Position numbers and translations under genes: made by a program. The notes beneath the pieces were generated by a model. It saw only the letters and a list, made by a program, of their open reading frames with translations. It was not told where the DNA came from and did not search any database. From Tetranychus cinnabarinus (taxonomy: Eukaryota; Arthropoda; Arachnida; Trombidiformes; Tetranychidae), in the NCBI GenBank assembly GCA_022266195.1, contig WHVY01000002.1, positions 10,803,001 to 10,867,000 on the forward strand: a DNA stretch of 64,000 nucleotides, given 5' to 3'. Positions 48,701-56,400 of the stretch are shown here, piece by piece. The first letter of the stretch is position 1, and the number at the start of each line of letters is the position of its first letter.

Positions 48701-50289
48701 TTCTGGGTCAGGATAACACTGATGATATCCTTCGTGACTCGAGTATTACAATTGCAATTACCAGCATAAATCAGTATTCAAAGTGAACTTTAATTGTAGG
48801 AACAAAATTATAATATTAAATCTTAATGATCGTATGCATTGTAAGATACAGAACTATACCCTGAAAGTCTTGATCTGATCATTTCAACAATCAAGGAGGA
48901 AGTCAAATCTCCATAAAAATTGCCTTCAACTATTGGGACTTCCGAAGATATATTGTTGATTTGAAGGTTTATACTTCAGATATATTTCATTACTAAAAAT
49001 ACCATCGAACAAAGACGAAGTTGAATAAGCAAATGCCCGAAGTGGTTTGAAATCAAAGGCTCTCCAATCATACTTCAGTCCATTATAGAGGTACGGATAG
49101 CAAGCGAATTATCTTAATCTTTCATCTCAATCAGGGTAGATTTAAATCGATCAAGTGTCGGCTTTTGCTAAAATAAAAACTTGTTAAGTGTTTGCTAAAG
49201 TAAGTAAAATACTCGAGATTCCTAACGGTTCCTTTTGTAAGTCTTTTTATAAGATTTTCATTTCTGCTAGATTCATCATTTGACAATGATGAGATGAACG
49301 ATTGAATGAATCAATTAGATAGAAAACTGAGCGAAATATGATGTTTAAACTTATGTTTGTCGAGATGATTAAACAGAAGAAAAAATAGGAAAATTATCAT
49401 GATGATTCGAAAGTAGCCTTTATCTGATATCAAATTACTATCTGAAAGACCATTTTATAGATTTATCTTTTTACTTTGATCAAAGTTGAAGCTAAATAAT
49501 ATAACTTTCGCTCAGTTTTCATTACCTTTATTAATGATCAACAATCTCAGTTAAGTTGACAGTTTTCTGTTACAATAATATTATTGATAATTTCCTCATC
49601 ATTGTTTCTTGCCATCATCATTTCACCACACTTTAGTCTTCTTTCCTGATTCTCATTATTATAAACCATCCATTTTATCATTATATTTGAATCCATCAAA
49701 TCAAGTAGGATCAAATTGAACAAAAGATAGTTACTCAAAACACGATAAATAATGAGATATAATAACACAGTTGAAATGAGTGACATTAGTAAAGATGATA
49801 AAATTTATGATCATTGAGTCAATTGAAGCATGCTAATTAATGTAGACAAATGAGTCTTACCTCTGCCCATCGGTGAAAGCATAAGAAGGTTAACAAAAGA
49901 AGCTCCATAGTCGTGGCCAAAAATAGTTACATTACTCGATGAGCCACCAAACTCACCGATATTTTCTTGGATCCAGTGAAGGGCAGCAACTTGATCCATA
50001 AGGCCAAAATTACCTCTAGAAGTCCCATCCAAAGATGGAAAGAATCCTAAAGAAAATTGAGAAAAGTTAAAAAATCTTTCAAAATCCATTTCCATCAAAA
50101 ACTTTTCTATTAATGTTTTCATGTTGTGATATTTACCTAAAGCTCCTAGGCGATAATTGATTGTAACAACTATCACTTCACCAAACGATGATAATATTGA
50201 GCCATCGTAAACGGAACCTGAATTCCATTCATAAGATTCACCATGAATGAACATTATAACAGGATAAAGTGTTGTGATAGATTGAGATG
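21793..50289 (-). CDS. Neuroligin-like synaptic adhesion protein (5' exons missing from window)
   Basis: Eight exons join with agreeing phases: 50289-50137, 50046-49861, 46883-46450, 27373-27006, 24449-24283, 23331-23092, 23000-22618 and 22263-21793. The first four give the cholinesterase-like ectodomain (VTINYRLGALG, GNFGLMDQVAALHWI, ATYTDW-type exon start, TYFYSF, NYLFGAP); exon 5 ends YYALT and joins IKPKLRDHY, then WLNLIPKLH, a Ser-rich stalk, one helix (LSVTIAIGCSLLILNVLIFA) and a cytoplasmic tail. The nucleophile elbow reads GHDYG, not GESAG, and the catalytic His position holds Ser, so it is an inactive adhesion domain. The tail ends ETGI, a class I PDZ ligand. Neuroligins sit postsynaptically and bind neurexin. 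The last exon uses the first AG after a pyrimidine tract; failure to splice would end the protein after VYQSKC. A gliotactin-type paralogue is less likely but possible. Confidence 0.85.
24450..27005. other. Neuroligin intron, no other gene seen
   Basis: About 2.5 kb between two confirmed exons. It holds short GAT-type repeats near 25850 and 26640. I see nothing else. Confidence 0.5.
28332..28640 (-). pseudogene. Coding-like fragment of unknown family, apparently frameshifted
   Basis: On the minus strand one frame reads AQPWSNDTSSAFVSIIVPTV and then DDS before closing. A second frame opens beside it and runs through NQYYNVSLYIEHN and GISVEVYYTNTQIGSK to a TAA at 28332. Both parts have protein-like composition with N-glycosylation sequons and alternating polar/hydrophobic runs, as in a beta-sandwich ectodomain. 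Either a one-base shift or an unseen short intron separates them. It lies inside a neuroligin intron but does not match neuroligin. I do not recognise the family. Confidence 0.3.
29524..29817 (+). CDS. Small intronless protein with a mariner-type HTH domain
   Basis: Single frame of 97 residues. It opens with an acidic Pro-rich stretch (EPIEPIDPMDPTDDDEDVD, residues 2-20). Residues about 30-78 (YYVKFCYLLEY, then VPRETVADWVEKLKQG) fit the N-terminal helix-turn-helix of mariner-type transposases (HTH_48), including the W and the basic K/R...G end. It then closes with four NHNSS-like repeats instead of the rest of a transposase. An AATAAA follows at 29960-29965. No catalytic DDD domain is present. 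It lies inside a neuroligin intron on the opposite strand, just upstream of the LTR element. It could be a domesticated DNA-binding module, a truncated transposase gene, or a retrocopy. The HTH match is from pattern memory, not a search. Confidence 0.55.
   Translation: MEPIEPIDPMDPTDDDEDVDITEPRSQYYYVKFCYLLEYTVDQTYANIVQVIGDKAVPRETVADWVEKLKQGIILYQDSSNHNSSNHNSSNHNSSNP
29757..29812 (+). repeat. 15-bp in-frame tandem repeat
   Basis: About 3.7 copies of TCATCTAATCACAAT, one with a T-to-C change, encoding the Ser-Asn-His-Asn-Ser repeats at the end of the HTH protein. The length is a multiple of three, so copy-number change would not break the frame. Confidence 0.8.
30336..30718 (+). repeat. 5' LTR
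   Basis: 383 bp, TGTTAGGG...CCCTTACA. TATAAA at 30448-30453 is the likely core promoter and AATAAA at 30640-30645 the polyadenylation signal, giving the order U3-R-U5. No difference from the 3' LTR was found by eye. Confidence 0.95.
30725..30738 (+). other. Candidate primer-binding site
   Basis: TGGTGGAGATGCC begins six bases after the LTR, and a TGG start fits pairing with a tRNA CCA end. I could not match it to a named tRNA. Confidence 0.3.
30790..31144 (+). repeat. Leader hairpin group (four hairpins)
   Basis: GAGGTCTCCTCG occurs at 30790-30801, 30854-30865 and 30980-30991, each with different arms beyond it that can partly pair (GGAT/ATCC, GGATT/AATCC, GTGT/ACAC). A fourth, at 31118-31144, has a 12-bp stem GGTGATAAGCGG / CCGCTTTTCACC with one T-T mismatch and an ACG loop. 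All lie between the 5' LTR and the gag start. Confidence 0.8.
30908..30965 (+). repeat. Larger leader stem-loop
   Basis: CTCTTCG (30908-30914) pairs with CGAAGAG (30959-30965), enclosing TTGTCC (30917-30922) that pairs with GGACAA (30929-30934). Its position between LTR and gag is where packaging or dimerisation signals usually sit; that role is inference. Confidence 0.5.
31206..36284 (+). CDS. Retrotransposon Gag-Pol polyprotein, one intact frame
   Basis: 1,692 residues in one frame with no internal stop or shift. Residues about 36-72 resemble a SAP-type helix-turn-helix (LTKEQLIDLANKMGI). A Gag capsid-like region follows, then a CCHC zinc knuckle (C388, C391, H396, C401) and a retropepsin with LLDTGA (Asp490). 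RT has the YFDD box at 871-874. RNase H begins with Asp1023 and keeps TTTEKEALAVVYA. Integrase has an HHCC head and catalytic D1358, D1417 and E1453 (spacing D-58-D-35-E). The domain order is that of Ty3/gypsy. Gag and Pol are fused without the frameshift many relatives use, so the Gag excess must come from another route, for example proteolysis or protein turnover. Long leader hairpins precede the start. Confidence 0.95.
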   Translation: MIDGENQKLENKETGEFNLSLTDSLSRFKAIEMNTYKQLTKEQLIDLANKMGIHAPEKNSVEALRIEVLHAHTIQRAFEGIPGNITADSQVYEVDEPWEMSVVLRNAGITEETLAKLLGGGIKYPHQAKYLDKDTMVTNGIHPMQASIISNMFGKSENLIDLNRSLNEHERFKSGDHTARKRCLMAKWPAESGKYVPLHEYLEMMEYDMRLADPTKIEWVRLLRSSLRGDARRIAEKTIEDKPDIKYQELKEKLLLNVTTGKEIAEAFAKFNTSMFELGGDIIKHLNKVKEYCQIVNPHFTRDPRSAAMLLLRTIPHQICMEIIKNITFDDYAHVERQITSEVFSKQEQSKYQKESRKPYQPKNPTPFKRNENKYYDNKYKDKPKKQCSHCKKMGHNVDDCWFKDKKRDNQNYQKPQSSQPSSSGNTIAFVKANINDTVIDMESLLIKGNEDLGKICQLLEQAYNKNEKLFPMTLIKERSTSLVFKTLLDTGACATLISEATARKLNLSSYPVNIGFCGVNESRITCPKIVALKLFSRNKIRLMAAYIIPGLNNELLFGANLIKYTDARIIGTGEENPFTIKQIDDNQNYQVEIERPKENEISMLFETFFAQDFDANKIELMGETPLMERLLQVYPNELSLLAKIEEAKVRKDDFPSEITDIKEALKKTINPQLPDNDQQKLLNVLMRNQNSFSKSTYDLGCVPASVCNIKINIGEKPIPKLKPFRLNEVHRMELRKIVDELIENGIAEKSTIGGGAPAFIVPKPNGKFRMVVSYIELNKLIEKRVYPMPNIDDAINMLRGNKYFTTLDLAQGYYQIEIPEAERDKTSFVTEEGCFRFKRLPMGLADSPAYFQECINTVLGDLRYKCCLGYFDDIPIFGKTINELCENMEKVCKALGKYGFKSRISKLKTGTTEFVCLGHLVSGKTVKPDPKKIERVKNLKPPTSLKHVRSQLGLFNYFSRFIKDYAQTSASLTELCKNKYKGVTFALNAQQLQDWKKLKLALIKECALTHFDPQKEIKMVVDASAVAIGGMLTQKEENEDWKPVYFFGCKLQKHQRGYTTTEKEALAVVYACMKFQNYLRYKQFTIVTDHHALCVFKQKIFKSPRLMRWQVLLADFDFNVEYLKGEKHPADCLSRSNEWAHRPEGEIEDDHYDKYLNQLYLGNISHPNKNDFTMYDQGLIDENNCIQAATAEIHVEMLEDSLLKDEGYHANLLFSVKLPRKEKEFMGELKESQKEDSRCEFIRTELSEGRQTKKYEIKDGIIFKINKNKAPKYYLPDKLINKIWESCHNSIEAGHFGYKPTLAKIKQEFFFPKMEEIIQQKVAACKLCQEYKSKTTNEGRAKPMPIADKPMDRIQIDLVGPYPESKTGNKMLITAVDSLTRYGWAKAYKKGTSNDIINFLIGIINVHGTPKIIQSDNGKNLISNEMKKFAERNSIQLINSSAYRPQTNGMVERLNGIISQRIAMFAKDDEKEWDKDIAKIIFSYNTAIKIELGKSPFHLMFNYEPRGTMHNELGINPNYEEKDIITAREKVKEKLEESSAKTAKKRNEKLTEPKYQRGDICTIKHVSNGPKKTTQKFKGEYVVLNAYKCSAELYNLDTGKVSVQNYQRMKPLTITKPSNLEIILKEYPEKNLKEDSATEVDEASDSENDEQESSQAMQSPENQTINERPKRKYTKRSFGPHLMETRASSRK
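36285..38504 (+). other. Non-coding spacer between gag-pol and ORF2
   Basis: 2.2 kb, very A-rich on this strand, with no frame I would call coding (a 61-codon frame at 36715-36900 only spans hairpins). It carries fourteen of the hairpins described separately and an AATT microsatellite at about 37360-37385. ORF2 translation presumably needs a spliced or internally initiated mRNA, but no donor or acceptor is clearly identifiable. Confidence 0.6.
36471..38293 (+). repeat. Array of about fourteen hairpins with a shared core
   Basis: Cores GNGG-loop-CCNC (loop three bases except where noted) lie in: 36471-36499 (AGT), 36622-36652 (AGC), 36727-36753 (AGA), 36831-36841 (degenerate), 36902-36942 (ACA), 37011-37043 (AGA), 37273-37291 (AGA), 37307-37335 (AGT), 37624-37654 (ACA), 37681-37709 (ACT), 37729-37755 (TCT), 37972-37987 (TCGT, four bases), 38183-38209 (ACT) and 38279-38293 (ACT). 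One more, at 39941-39951, lies inside ORF2. Outer arms pair but differ in sequence: GAATCCAG/CTGGATTC at 36902, TTAATGT/ACATTAA at 37624, AAGTGT/ACACTT at 37681. The second core pair switches between A-T and C-G. Confidence 0.8.
38505..40589 (+). CDS. Retrotransposon ORF2: RING-like, TRAF-type zinc finger, start of a DEDDh exonuclease
   Basis: 694 residues from an ATG to an in-frame TGA. A cysteine RING-like domain spans C70-x2-C73-x9-C83-x2-C86-x4-C91-x2-C94-x28-C123-x2-C126, with Cys where RING usually has His. A TRAF-type finger follows: C153-x4-C158-x11-H170-x5-C176. Then come Lys/Glu-rich helices (about 275-320 and 345-390), a Ser/Thr-rich linker, an acidic run (EEEEDEDEDD) and a basic Arg/Lys region. 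The last 26 residues hold CGFDVEKVN, the Asp-x-Glu motif I of a DEDDh exonuclease (D676, E678); the remaining motifs lie beyond the stop. RING and TRAF fingers suggest ubiquitin-ligase or protein-binding roles; that is inference. The ORF is inside the LTRs, so it belongs to the element. Confidence 0.8.
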   Translation: MSNQSNQVDLQKKYYKGVRSDLLDWIQQKLYARTKLADVWMWLFLNKFLPGFTVVYYDRDRITTLDELLCKLCGHVACRVLTCDKCFSFYCTECMRVLIEMFRFIGRHPKLDDGPAYRERFYCMICQHQSVPPRVTTITPKAKQIFEGLKVRCQRFECEYESNYLNMVKHINTSDCYDKMKDVKINMKMFHDICRRRYPMGWPSTIEYSLATDENINFLQKFTDQLVIATENNYLTMTQPWPDKPSKGAIRLSDIQPLQRNQNANLTAEEIDNLRKAAAAEREALKKKKEEEQKEKEARWAIEGRDFADCIDFVPSSPVDWSDLGPPPDPATIKWPKSPAPPSPKTKEKRKRAFAEILELGRQKRAEEEKQKQEKQKQKEAEKQKEKETPSIPEKRILNAQENSLGQRLLDFMSLGSSLSSSTSTQLTTSSSTPITIPALTSTTTSTPIETSTATATSNSTSAEIPNEQASTSKDSEELRTPRISEPITSSSKQSTEILKSSNEPSTSKDTAPRLTTIIEPCSPPRPPTSSQEISVIEQILSQSEPVLWDSEEQPDEEEEDEDEDDGKDIAIAKLDRNMFKPHEGEPPRKRTRTEIRTKALQEGISKKKRRQRIQRNARRDRENQRRKQQRERNMQKIINSISNVYGHIDPGPHEERINQAFKDLNAQGKRVCGFDVEKVNVETQFYGIRELPV
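40590..41306 (+). CDS. Downstream part of ORF2: ISG20/REX4-like DEDDh exonuclease domain
   Basis: The frame continues without shift directly after the TGA at 40587-40589 and runs for 238 codons. It begins IGIVDGAGN, the second strand of the exonuclease fold, and shows FHGLTWEHL (compare VSGVTPQHM of ISG20), GGLNDFVSL with motif II Asp, VRDVNQYY with another Asp, and EHSPIIDATYTLFLYL with the motif III His and Asp (H-x4-D). Counting the GTG at 40599 as residue 1, these are D66, D86, H120 and D125. No ATG opens this part near its start. It is therefore either made by stop-codon readthrough of ORF2 or silenced by a nonsense mutation. The family removes nucleotides from RNA 3' ends; some members, such as ISG20, are antiviral. 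Confidence 0.75.
   Translation: MGIVDGAGNARLNKIIRYPKYAIQSFNTVFHGLTWEHLKDAQNFYEVREEAIEILLQYDIICVAGGLNDFVSLCINEEDWDKIRPRVRDVNQYYNPRLARNETIGLRFSTFILFQKIIQDGEHSPIIDATYTLFLYLIDHEQFEEEFKEVKKGALTPRPFRNYIYPRNSQMATLLKEVMKIIGDWPDKLRRRADPKWKWSPSYDPAAIIDGDRILRPPYSININRLFAKWRKSSENQK
41307..41408 (+). other. Element 3' untranslated segment with short purine tract
   Basis: About 100 bp between the ORF2 stop and the 3' LTR. AAGGGG at 41400-41405 lies just before the LTR and is the only candidate polypurine tract for plus-strand priming; it is short for that role. Confidence 0.4.
41409..41791 (+). repeat. 3' LTR
   Basis: 383 bp, same as 30336-30718 by eye over its whole length, including TATAAA (41521-41526) and AATAAA (41713-41718). 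Followed by CCAC, matching the four bases before the 5' LTR. Confidence 0.95.
41792..46449. other. Rest of the large neuroligin intron, no gene seen
   Basis: AT-rich DNA with short repeats of the AAT/GAT type near 42530 and 42740. 43620-44060 is slightly richer in G+C, with many TCGAA-like words, and could be old mobile DNA, but no ends were found. Confidence 0.45.
46884..49860. other. Neuroligin intron, no other gene seen
   Basis: Almost 3 kb between two confirmed exons. Nothing recognisable; the frames present are short and biased. Confidence 0.45.
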
Positions 50290-52523
50290 CTGTAAAGGGA
50301 AGAATAAGAAAAATTGATTAGCAAATATTGTCCAGAATCAATTCAATAACAATATTCAACACGAATCAGTTCCAATAATTTAAACAGAAAACTCAATCCA
50401 ACATTATATCTAATTGCCTGCAAGTGCACTCCCAGTCCAACTCCCAGTTTAACTCCCAGCTTAACATCCCAGTCGTACTCCTAGTTGAGCGTTCAATATG
50501 CTGATAATTTGGGAGCAAACAAATGAATTGATTCTGAAGTGTATCAACTCTCGATGGATCATCTGAATTTATCATAACCTTAACTATTGGATACATTGTA
50601 AATTAGTTTGAGTGACAATTTATATCAAAGTAATGCAAATAACCTTAGGATAACAGTGAGATAAAAAATTGTTCTGAGCAAGAGTTGCCAGAGCTTTCAC
50701 GAAATTCACATGGAGTAATTTATATTCACAGCTGCAATATTCATATCAAAGACATAATCTGTGTTTACACAGAGGCAAAAGTCTAGAGAAACTCATAACA
50801 AAAAAGGAAAAAAATGTTTACTCAAATGATATGAAAGTGAATGAAGAGAAGAAAATTGAAAACAAAAAAGAAACTGTTACTTCGAAAAATGTTTGACTTT
50901 TTTTTGTTCGCTTTCGAAACATTTTGCATTTGGAAAGCATTTTTTGAGTCAATAATTTTTGTTTATACACTCGGTCCTGTTGAATGGTAATTCAAATGAT
51001 AATCATAAATCTCAATGGGATTGAAGCATTTCAATACTGAATATACAAATAAACAAATGAATACAATTGATTTGACAGATGAAGATGAAATTGAAAGATA
51101 AAGATGAACAGATGAATGTGGAGCAATGAAAATTCAATTTTTTTGCTCCTCTTCTCTTTATTTGTTTACTCGATAGACAATCATGATTTTAATGACACCG
51201 ATAACAATGAGTTGAACTAAGAGGTTGAAAGGTTATACAGAATGTTGATTGATGATAATTATATTATTAATTTTGGAGTAAAGTGCAAAAGAATAGAGAA
51301 TCATGATTGAGATAATAGGCAAGGTTGTCATGAAGATGATGAAAGAGAAATTTTTCTCTCTCCAGGTTCACATGGTTAACCTAAAAAAAGAAGGTTGATT
51401 GAAGTTCATGATTGAGATGATTTTCATTCCATCTATTAGTTTGATAACATAAAATTTTTAACCGTTAAAAACTTTTGTCAACAAAGATTTGTGTGTTCAT
51501 TTCATTCTTTCCTCAGTTTTGTTGCTAGTTTTTGGCTTTATCTTGAAACTCATTTTTCAACCTCAAGAAGCAAATCAGGGCAAACAAGAAAAGTAGATTT
51601 AGTAAAGTTCTTGTTCTTCTTTTTTTTCTCTTCTTCTTTTCTCAGTTGAAGAATAGAAGATACAGATGAAGAAAGAATGGGGATAAATAAGACTAGTCAG
51701 GGTATTCAGAATGAACATGGGTTCAAATGGTGTAGGAGTGAGCAGTCAAACTGGTTATGCAGAGGAACAAAAAGGTTTTCAAAAGATTCTCATGTATCAG
51801 CACTGAAACTCAATCAATTCGTTCAATAGTTTGAAGTTAGAGTAAACACTATTTTAAAGTCGATCAATTTGTTTCATTATGATTTTCTTTCAAAACTTTT
51901 CCTTCATTTTACAGAAAAAAATGAATCAATTTTGTTTCACTTTAAGTTTCATCTTATCCCAAACTGATTCAATGTTGACAAAAGATGCGATGAAAAAGCA
52001 AACAAAACTTTTAAAATTTTATTCTTTCGGCCAATTTTGCGCTTTATCATGGTTCATACAACAGAATAATGAAAGAATGTATATTAGAATCTGAAAAATT
52101 GACCAAACAAATATCAATAAACGAAGGTGCTTCGTATGGTTGATTGTCAACCAAATGTCGTAATACTGCTTCATCGTTTCTGTAGTGATACAGTTGAGCG
52201 AATTAAGTGATGAAAAAATGCCATGGCCATTAAATGACAATTAAGAATATATTGCACCGATATTTTGTAATCTTTCATTTACTCTGTTTACTCTGTATCA
52301 GCCAATTGAACCACTGAGTCAGTGAGACTAACGCTGACTCAGTGGGTGTTGGCCGATACAAATCGACTTTTGACCCTCGACTTCACTTTCTCACTTGTCT
52401 TTTTATTCTTTTCCAGAATTTCTTCACACCATTCTCAGATTAATTAATTATGATAGTGCAAAATGTCAGCTTATTATTTTGCCAGTTTTATGATTACTTT
52501 GCTTCAATCTTCATGGCAGTCTA
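50290..52523. other. Probable first neuroligin intron or 5' flank
   Basis: I looked on the minus strand for the exon that should precede 50289 (family motif DCLYLNIY, ending with one spare base) and did not find it. An irregular 12-13-bp tandem repeat, AACTCCCAG-like, occupies 50424-50480. Confidence 0.4.
50424..50480 (+). repeat. Short degenerate tandem repeat
   Basis: About five imperfect copies of a 12-13-bp unit containing AACTCCCAG. Minisatellite-like; no function suggested. Confidence 0.55.
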
Positions 52524-52920
52524 TAGGCGATTCAGCTATATTTAACGATGTAAATTGGCTATTACTAGGCATGCGAGGAATGTAAAATTTTGCGTGTATC
52601 CAGGCAAGAGCATTTAAGTCTTATAACTGGCTGCAAGTCATTTCTTTTCAACCTCACTCCTCTAATTAACTTGACGGCACTTGATCATAAAGATGCATTC
52701 ATTATAACTTTTTGACCTCTAGAATCTTTAGACGCAATTTCCGAAAAATGACCTTTACCTTGAAAAATAAATATTCGCAGTATAGACAGTATGAGTTATT
52801 AACAGTGATTAGCATTAATCGGTCATAAAAATTTTGTGATCACAAGAAATGACCTTCCAATGGCAATTAGAGGTTAATTTGCAAATGCAGAGTTGACCTT
52901 GAATGACCTTGAGCGTGTAA
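52524..52920. mobile_element. Diverged copy related to the 18058-19177 element
   Basis: TAGGCGATTCAGCTATATTT at 52524 resembles the 18-kb element's end, followed by GGCTATTACTAGGC (compare GGCTATTNCTTG). Inside are CCGAAAAATGACC (52741 on) and two TGACCTTGA words at 52894-52902 and 52904-52912, the same half-site type. The far end was not located. Confidence 0.45.
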
Positions 52921-53051
52921 ATTATCGCCAATATACTGTTTCTTATTCGGATCATATTTCAAAATAAACACGTATGAGCTAGTAGAAGAAAGAGATGTCC
53001 TGAAGTAAGCTGCCGTCGACATTACTGTCGATCTAATCCACTGAGAGTTAA

Positions 53052-53417
53052 TTCGAAAGATTCAAGGGTATCATCAACAATAATCTATGGAATGAAAAAA
53101 TTACGCAGCTTATCCAATCACTATTGGAATCAAGATTTATAGCCGGACGAAGCGAAGCGGAGAAGCTTTTCAGAGAGTTTAATGTTGGACAATACTTTTA
53201 TTTTCATTTACTTCATGAGCACTATTGGTGGAGAGCTGCAACGATTGGTAATCAATTCCAACACGAGCTTTATCTAAGAACTCGAGGTTTAATGTATAAC
53301 CTTGTTTCAATTTTATTCAATAAACTATTCTTTCTTGCTTTAAAAAAAGATTCAACTCTTTTTATTACCGGGGTTGAAAACATAATAATCTCAATATTAC
53401 TAATATTCCATGGATGA
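53052..53417 (+). CDS. Unrecognised coding-like fragment
   Basis: A 121-codon open frame with protein-like composition over its first 85 codons (NLWNEKITQLIQSLLESRF, GRSEAEKLFREFNVGQYF, ATIGNQFQHELYLRTRG). An AATAAA follows near 53317 while the frame is still open. No ATG opens the conserved-looking part at a sensible place: the ATG at 53092 is out of frame. It begins beside the 52524 inverted-repeat element and could be internal coding sequence of a mobile element or an exon of an unknown gene. I do not recognise it. Confidence 0.3.
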   Translation, partial: FERFKGIINNNLWNEKITQLIQSLLESRFIAGRSEAEKLFREFNVGQYFYFHLLHEHYWWRAATIGNQFQHELYLRTRGLMYNLVSILFNKLFFLALKKDSTLFITGVENIIISILLIFHG

Positions 53418-56400
53418 TCCAATGGGTTAACTCACCCATTAACTAAATTTGTTAAACTAATAATGAATTATTACATCCAATTGACGACAGTTTGGAGTCT
53501 AACTTCAACTCCCCTCAATAATCCATTTGTTAAAACAAAGAGTTTGTTTTTGCTCTTATTACCATTGTTAAGACAGGGAAATAGACAGAATAAAGAAAGA
53601 GGAGAATACGGACTATTTCTCTTTTTCAATTTAAACACTTGATTCTTAAATATCACAGGTATCAATTTTATTTTTCTACACATCTCCACATAATAGAAAG
53701 AACCTGTTGGTTGGAATAGCTAAACCCTATAATTAACTAATTTCAGCATCAAAATAATTTCTTATCCAAGCCTTATCTTGACATTCCCTCTGAACCAACC
53801 TGCCAACACAAAGGCCAATTGTAACAGTTGGAAAGATTCACAGTCTCTTCGGTCTTGTTTTACTTTATGCAATGTTTCTGTTTATTTGTAATAGCATTGA
53901 ACTTGTTTGATGTCTCAATAGGTATTATCAATATTCGGTAATATTTCTTTGAACCATTTGATGATGCAAATATTTGCAATCGGACAGTTTATTGATTGAG
54001 TTTTACTCCATCTAATGTTCAATATCAATCACTAATACTAGGCCCATTGCAATACAAACACAAAAACATACGGCAAAAGAAAGAAAATGAAAAAAGTCCA
54101 ATTTTCGTTGTTCACCAACCATTCATTACAACATGATGATAGCATACAATTGAGAGATTAAATGATAAACTATAATTTTATTAAAATAATTTGCGTTTAC
54201 TTTCATTGCAATAATAAATAATTACAGTATCAATACACAAGCGAGTGCAAAAAATGAAATAATAACAGGTTAACTTGAATACATTGAATCACTTGACGAA
54301 TGAATAAAAAAAGTTGAAAAAAAGAGTTTTGCCAAAAATATTTAGTTTTTACAGAAACTTTCATTTCTCTTGACAACAAAATGCAAACAAACTCTAATTA
54401 CCAATCATGAAGCTTGCAATCAATCAACCCTTTCTCAGCCTTTCAAATATATAATTATAATAAAAAGATACAAAAAAGGCAAAGGATTATTTGAATGTTG
54501 TTGAAAGATGAAAAAAGTTGAGTTCAAAAGTTTCAATAATCTTGTAATGAATTTGCTCTTCATAATTGCCTTCATCATTTGATTACACGAAAAGATGGGA
54601 TTAATTGAAAAAAGAAAATCTTTTTCCCTCAAAATGTTCATTTTTTTTCTTCACCATCATTCTTCTTCTCTTTACTTTACCCAAAACCAAAACAGGTAAA
54701 TTGACTCTATCAATCAATGTTTTGTTTTTTTTCCTTCTTCTCAATCTCTTTTGCTCTTTTTCATCTGATGAAAACTCAATGATGAAAATCAATTCTGATT
54801 CAGTGAAGAGTATCTAACTAATCCTGAAAGGTAACTGGATTGAAACTAAATAAAATTGAAAGAGTTTAACATCGAAAAAAGGAGAAGCAAAAAGAGTTGA
54901 AGACTAACTGTTAACTTGTTAACTAAACCATTTCATTGAAAATATTTTATTGATAAACATGATTCAACTGTAATACCTTTATTCAATGATTATGTTGAGA
55001 TAAAGATTTCAACATTCAACTTTATTCAATCAGATAATTTTCAAGAGTAAAATGTTTACTCAGTAATTGAACTTTTCTTTCAATGTTTAAATTGAAATAT
55101 CAAAGAAAATGATGGAATCATGGAAATAATGATTCAGATTAATTGCTGCAACAATTTTCTGCAGAATTTAAAACTTCTTTTCCAAAAGAGTTTGCTTCTA
55201 CAATTGATAATTATGAATTCAGTTTCAATATTTTCTTTTCTCTGAATCATTAGAATATGAATAAATTGGAAAAGAATTTTTACTTTGATTGAATTACTTT
55301 CAATGAATCATTTTGATTAAACTTTGAACGCTTTTCCAATGCTTTTTGCTGCTTTGCGATTCAAACGAGATTCTGAAGAGTTTATTCTTTAATCATGGCT
55401 TAACATTGAAACTGTTCAAGTAATGATAACTGCAAGTTTCGAACTATTCTTTCATTTCCTCGAGAAGTGAAAGGTTTACCTTTTGCAGTCTGTTGTGCTA
55501 CCTGAGATCATCAATCAGAGCTGATTCACTTTCATCATTCACATGAAATTGTATTAAGCTAGTTGAAAGTTACTTATTCATCATCATCATCATTTCTCAA
55601 CAATGTTATAAGCTATTCTTGCTTACTTGAGAATCACTATTAGCAACAAAATTTCAAAAAAATGCGAATCAAAAAGAGGAAGGCGAAGAAGGAAAGAAGA
55701 AAAAATGAATAAATTCAGCGAGTCTTCAGTTTAATAACAGTGATGCATTTATTCATCTTGCCTTTATATCTTTTGTCGTCATCTTCATCAACATTAGTGA
55801 ATCCAGTAGTTGATTCATCATCATCTTTAAAATATTTTCATCTCAAAGCGTTTTATTAAATTGAATTGCAACCTTTTAATGGTGGAAACAAGTAGAATGA
55901 AAAATCACCATTTCAATTTGTTTACATGTAAAAGTGTTGTGTTGACCTAATCAGCTCTTTTCATTTTGTAAACGCAACCAATATAATATTGAGCAATTTG
56001 AATATTTTGTGAATAAACTTTTATTCAACAAATTGAATGCTTGACAGGATAGTTGAAGGTATAGCAAAGTTCAATAACATAATGAGTTGGAACGTCGAAA
56101 CTTGTAGTGAGCATGAAATCGCTCGAATTTTTCGTAATCCAGAAACGAAATGGTTCGGAACACTGAGTAAGCTAAGTCATTCTTGACAAAAGCAACATTT
56201 CTAACAAACTAACCTGTGTCTAGAAATTATTCAACAAGATTTCGTTATATTGAAAAAACAAAAAGCTCTGAGCTTCAAGTCATGTGCATAACTCGTCAAA
56301 ATGCCTCAGGTAGAGTCAACCACAGATTTGATCCAAACTCGACTATTTTTGTTATCAACTGATTTTTGAATTTTTGAAAATTCGCTAAAAATAGACAACA

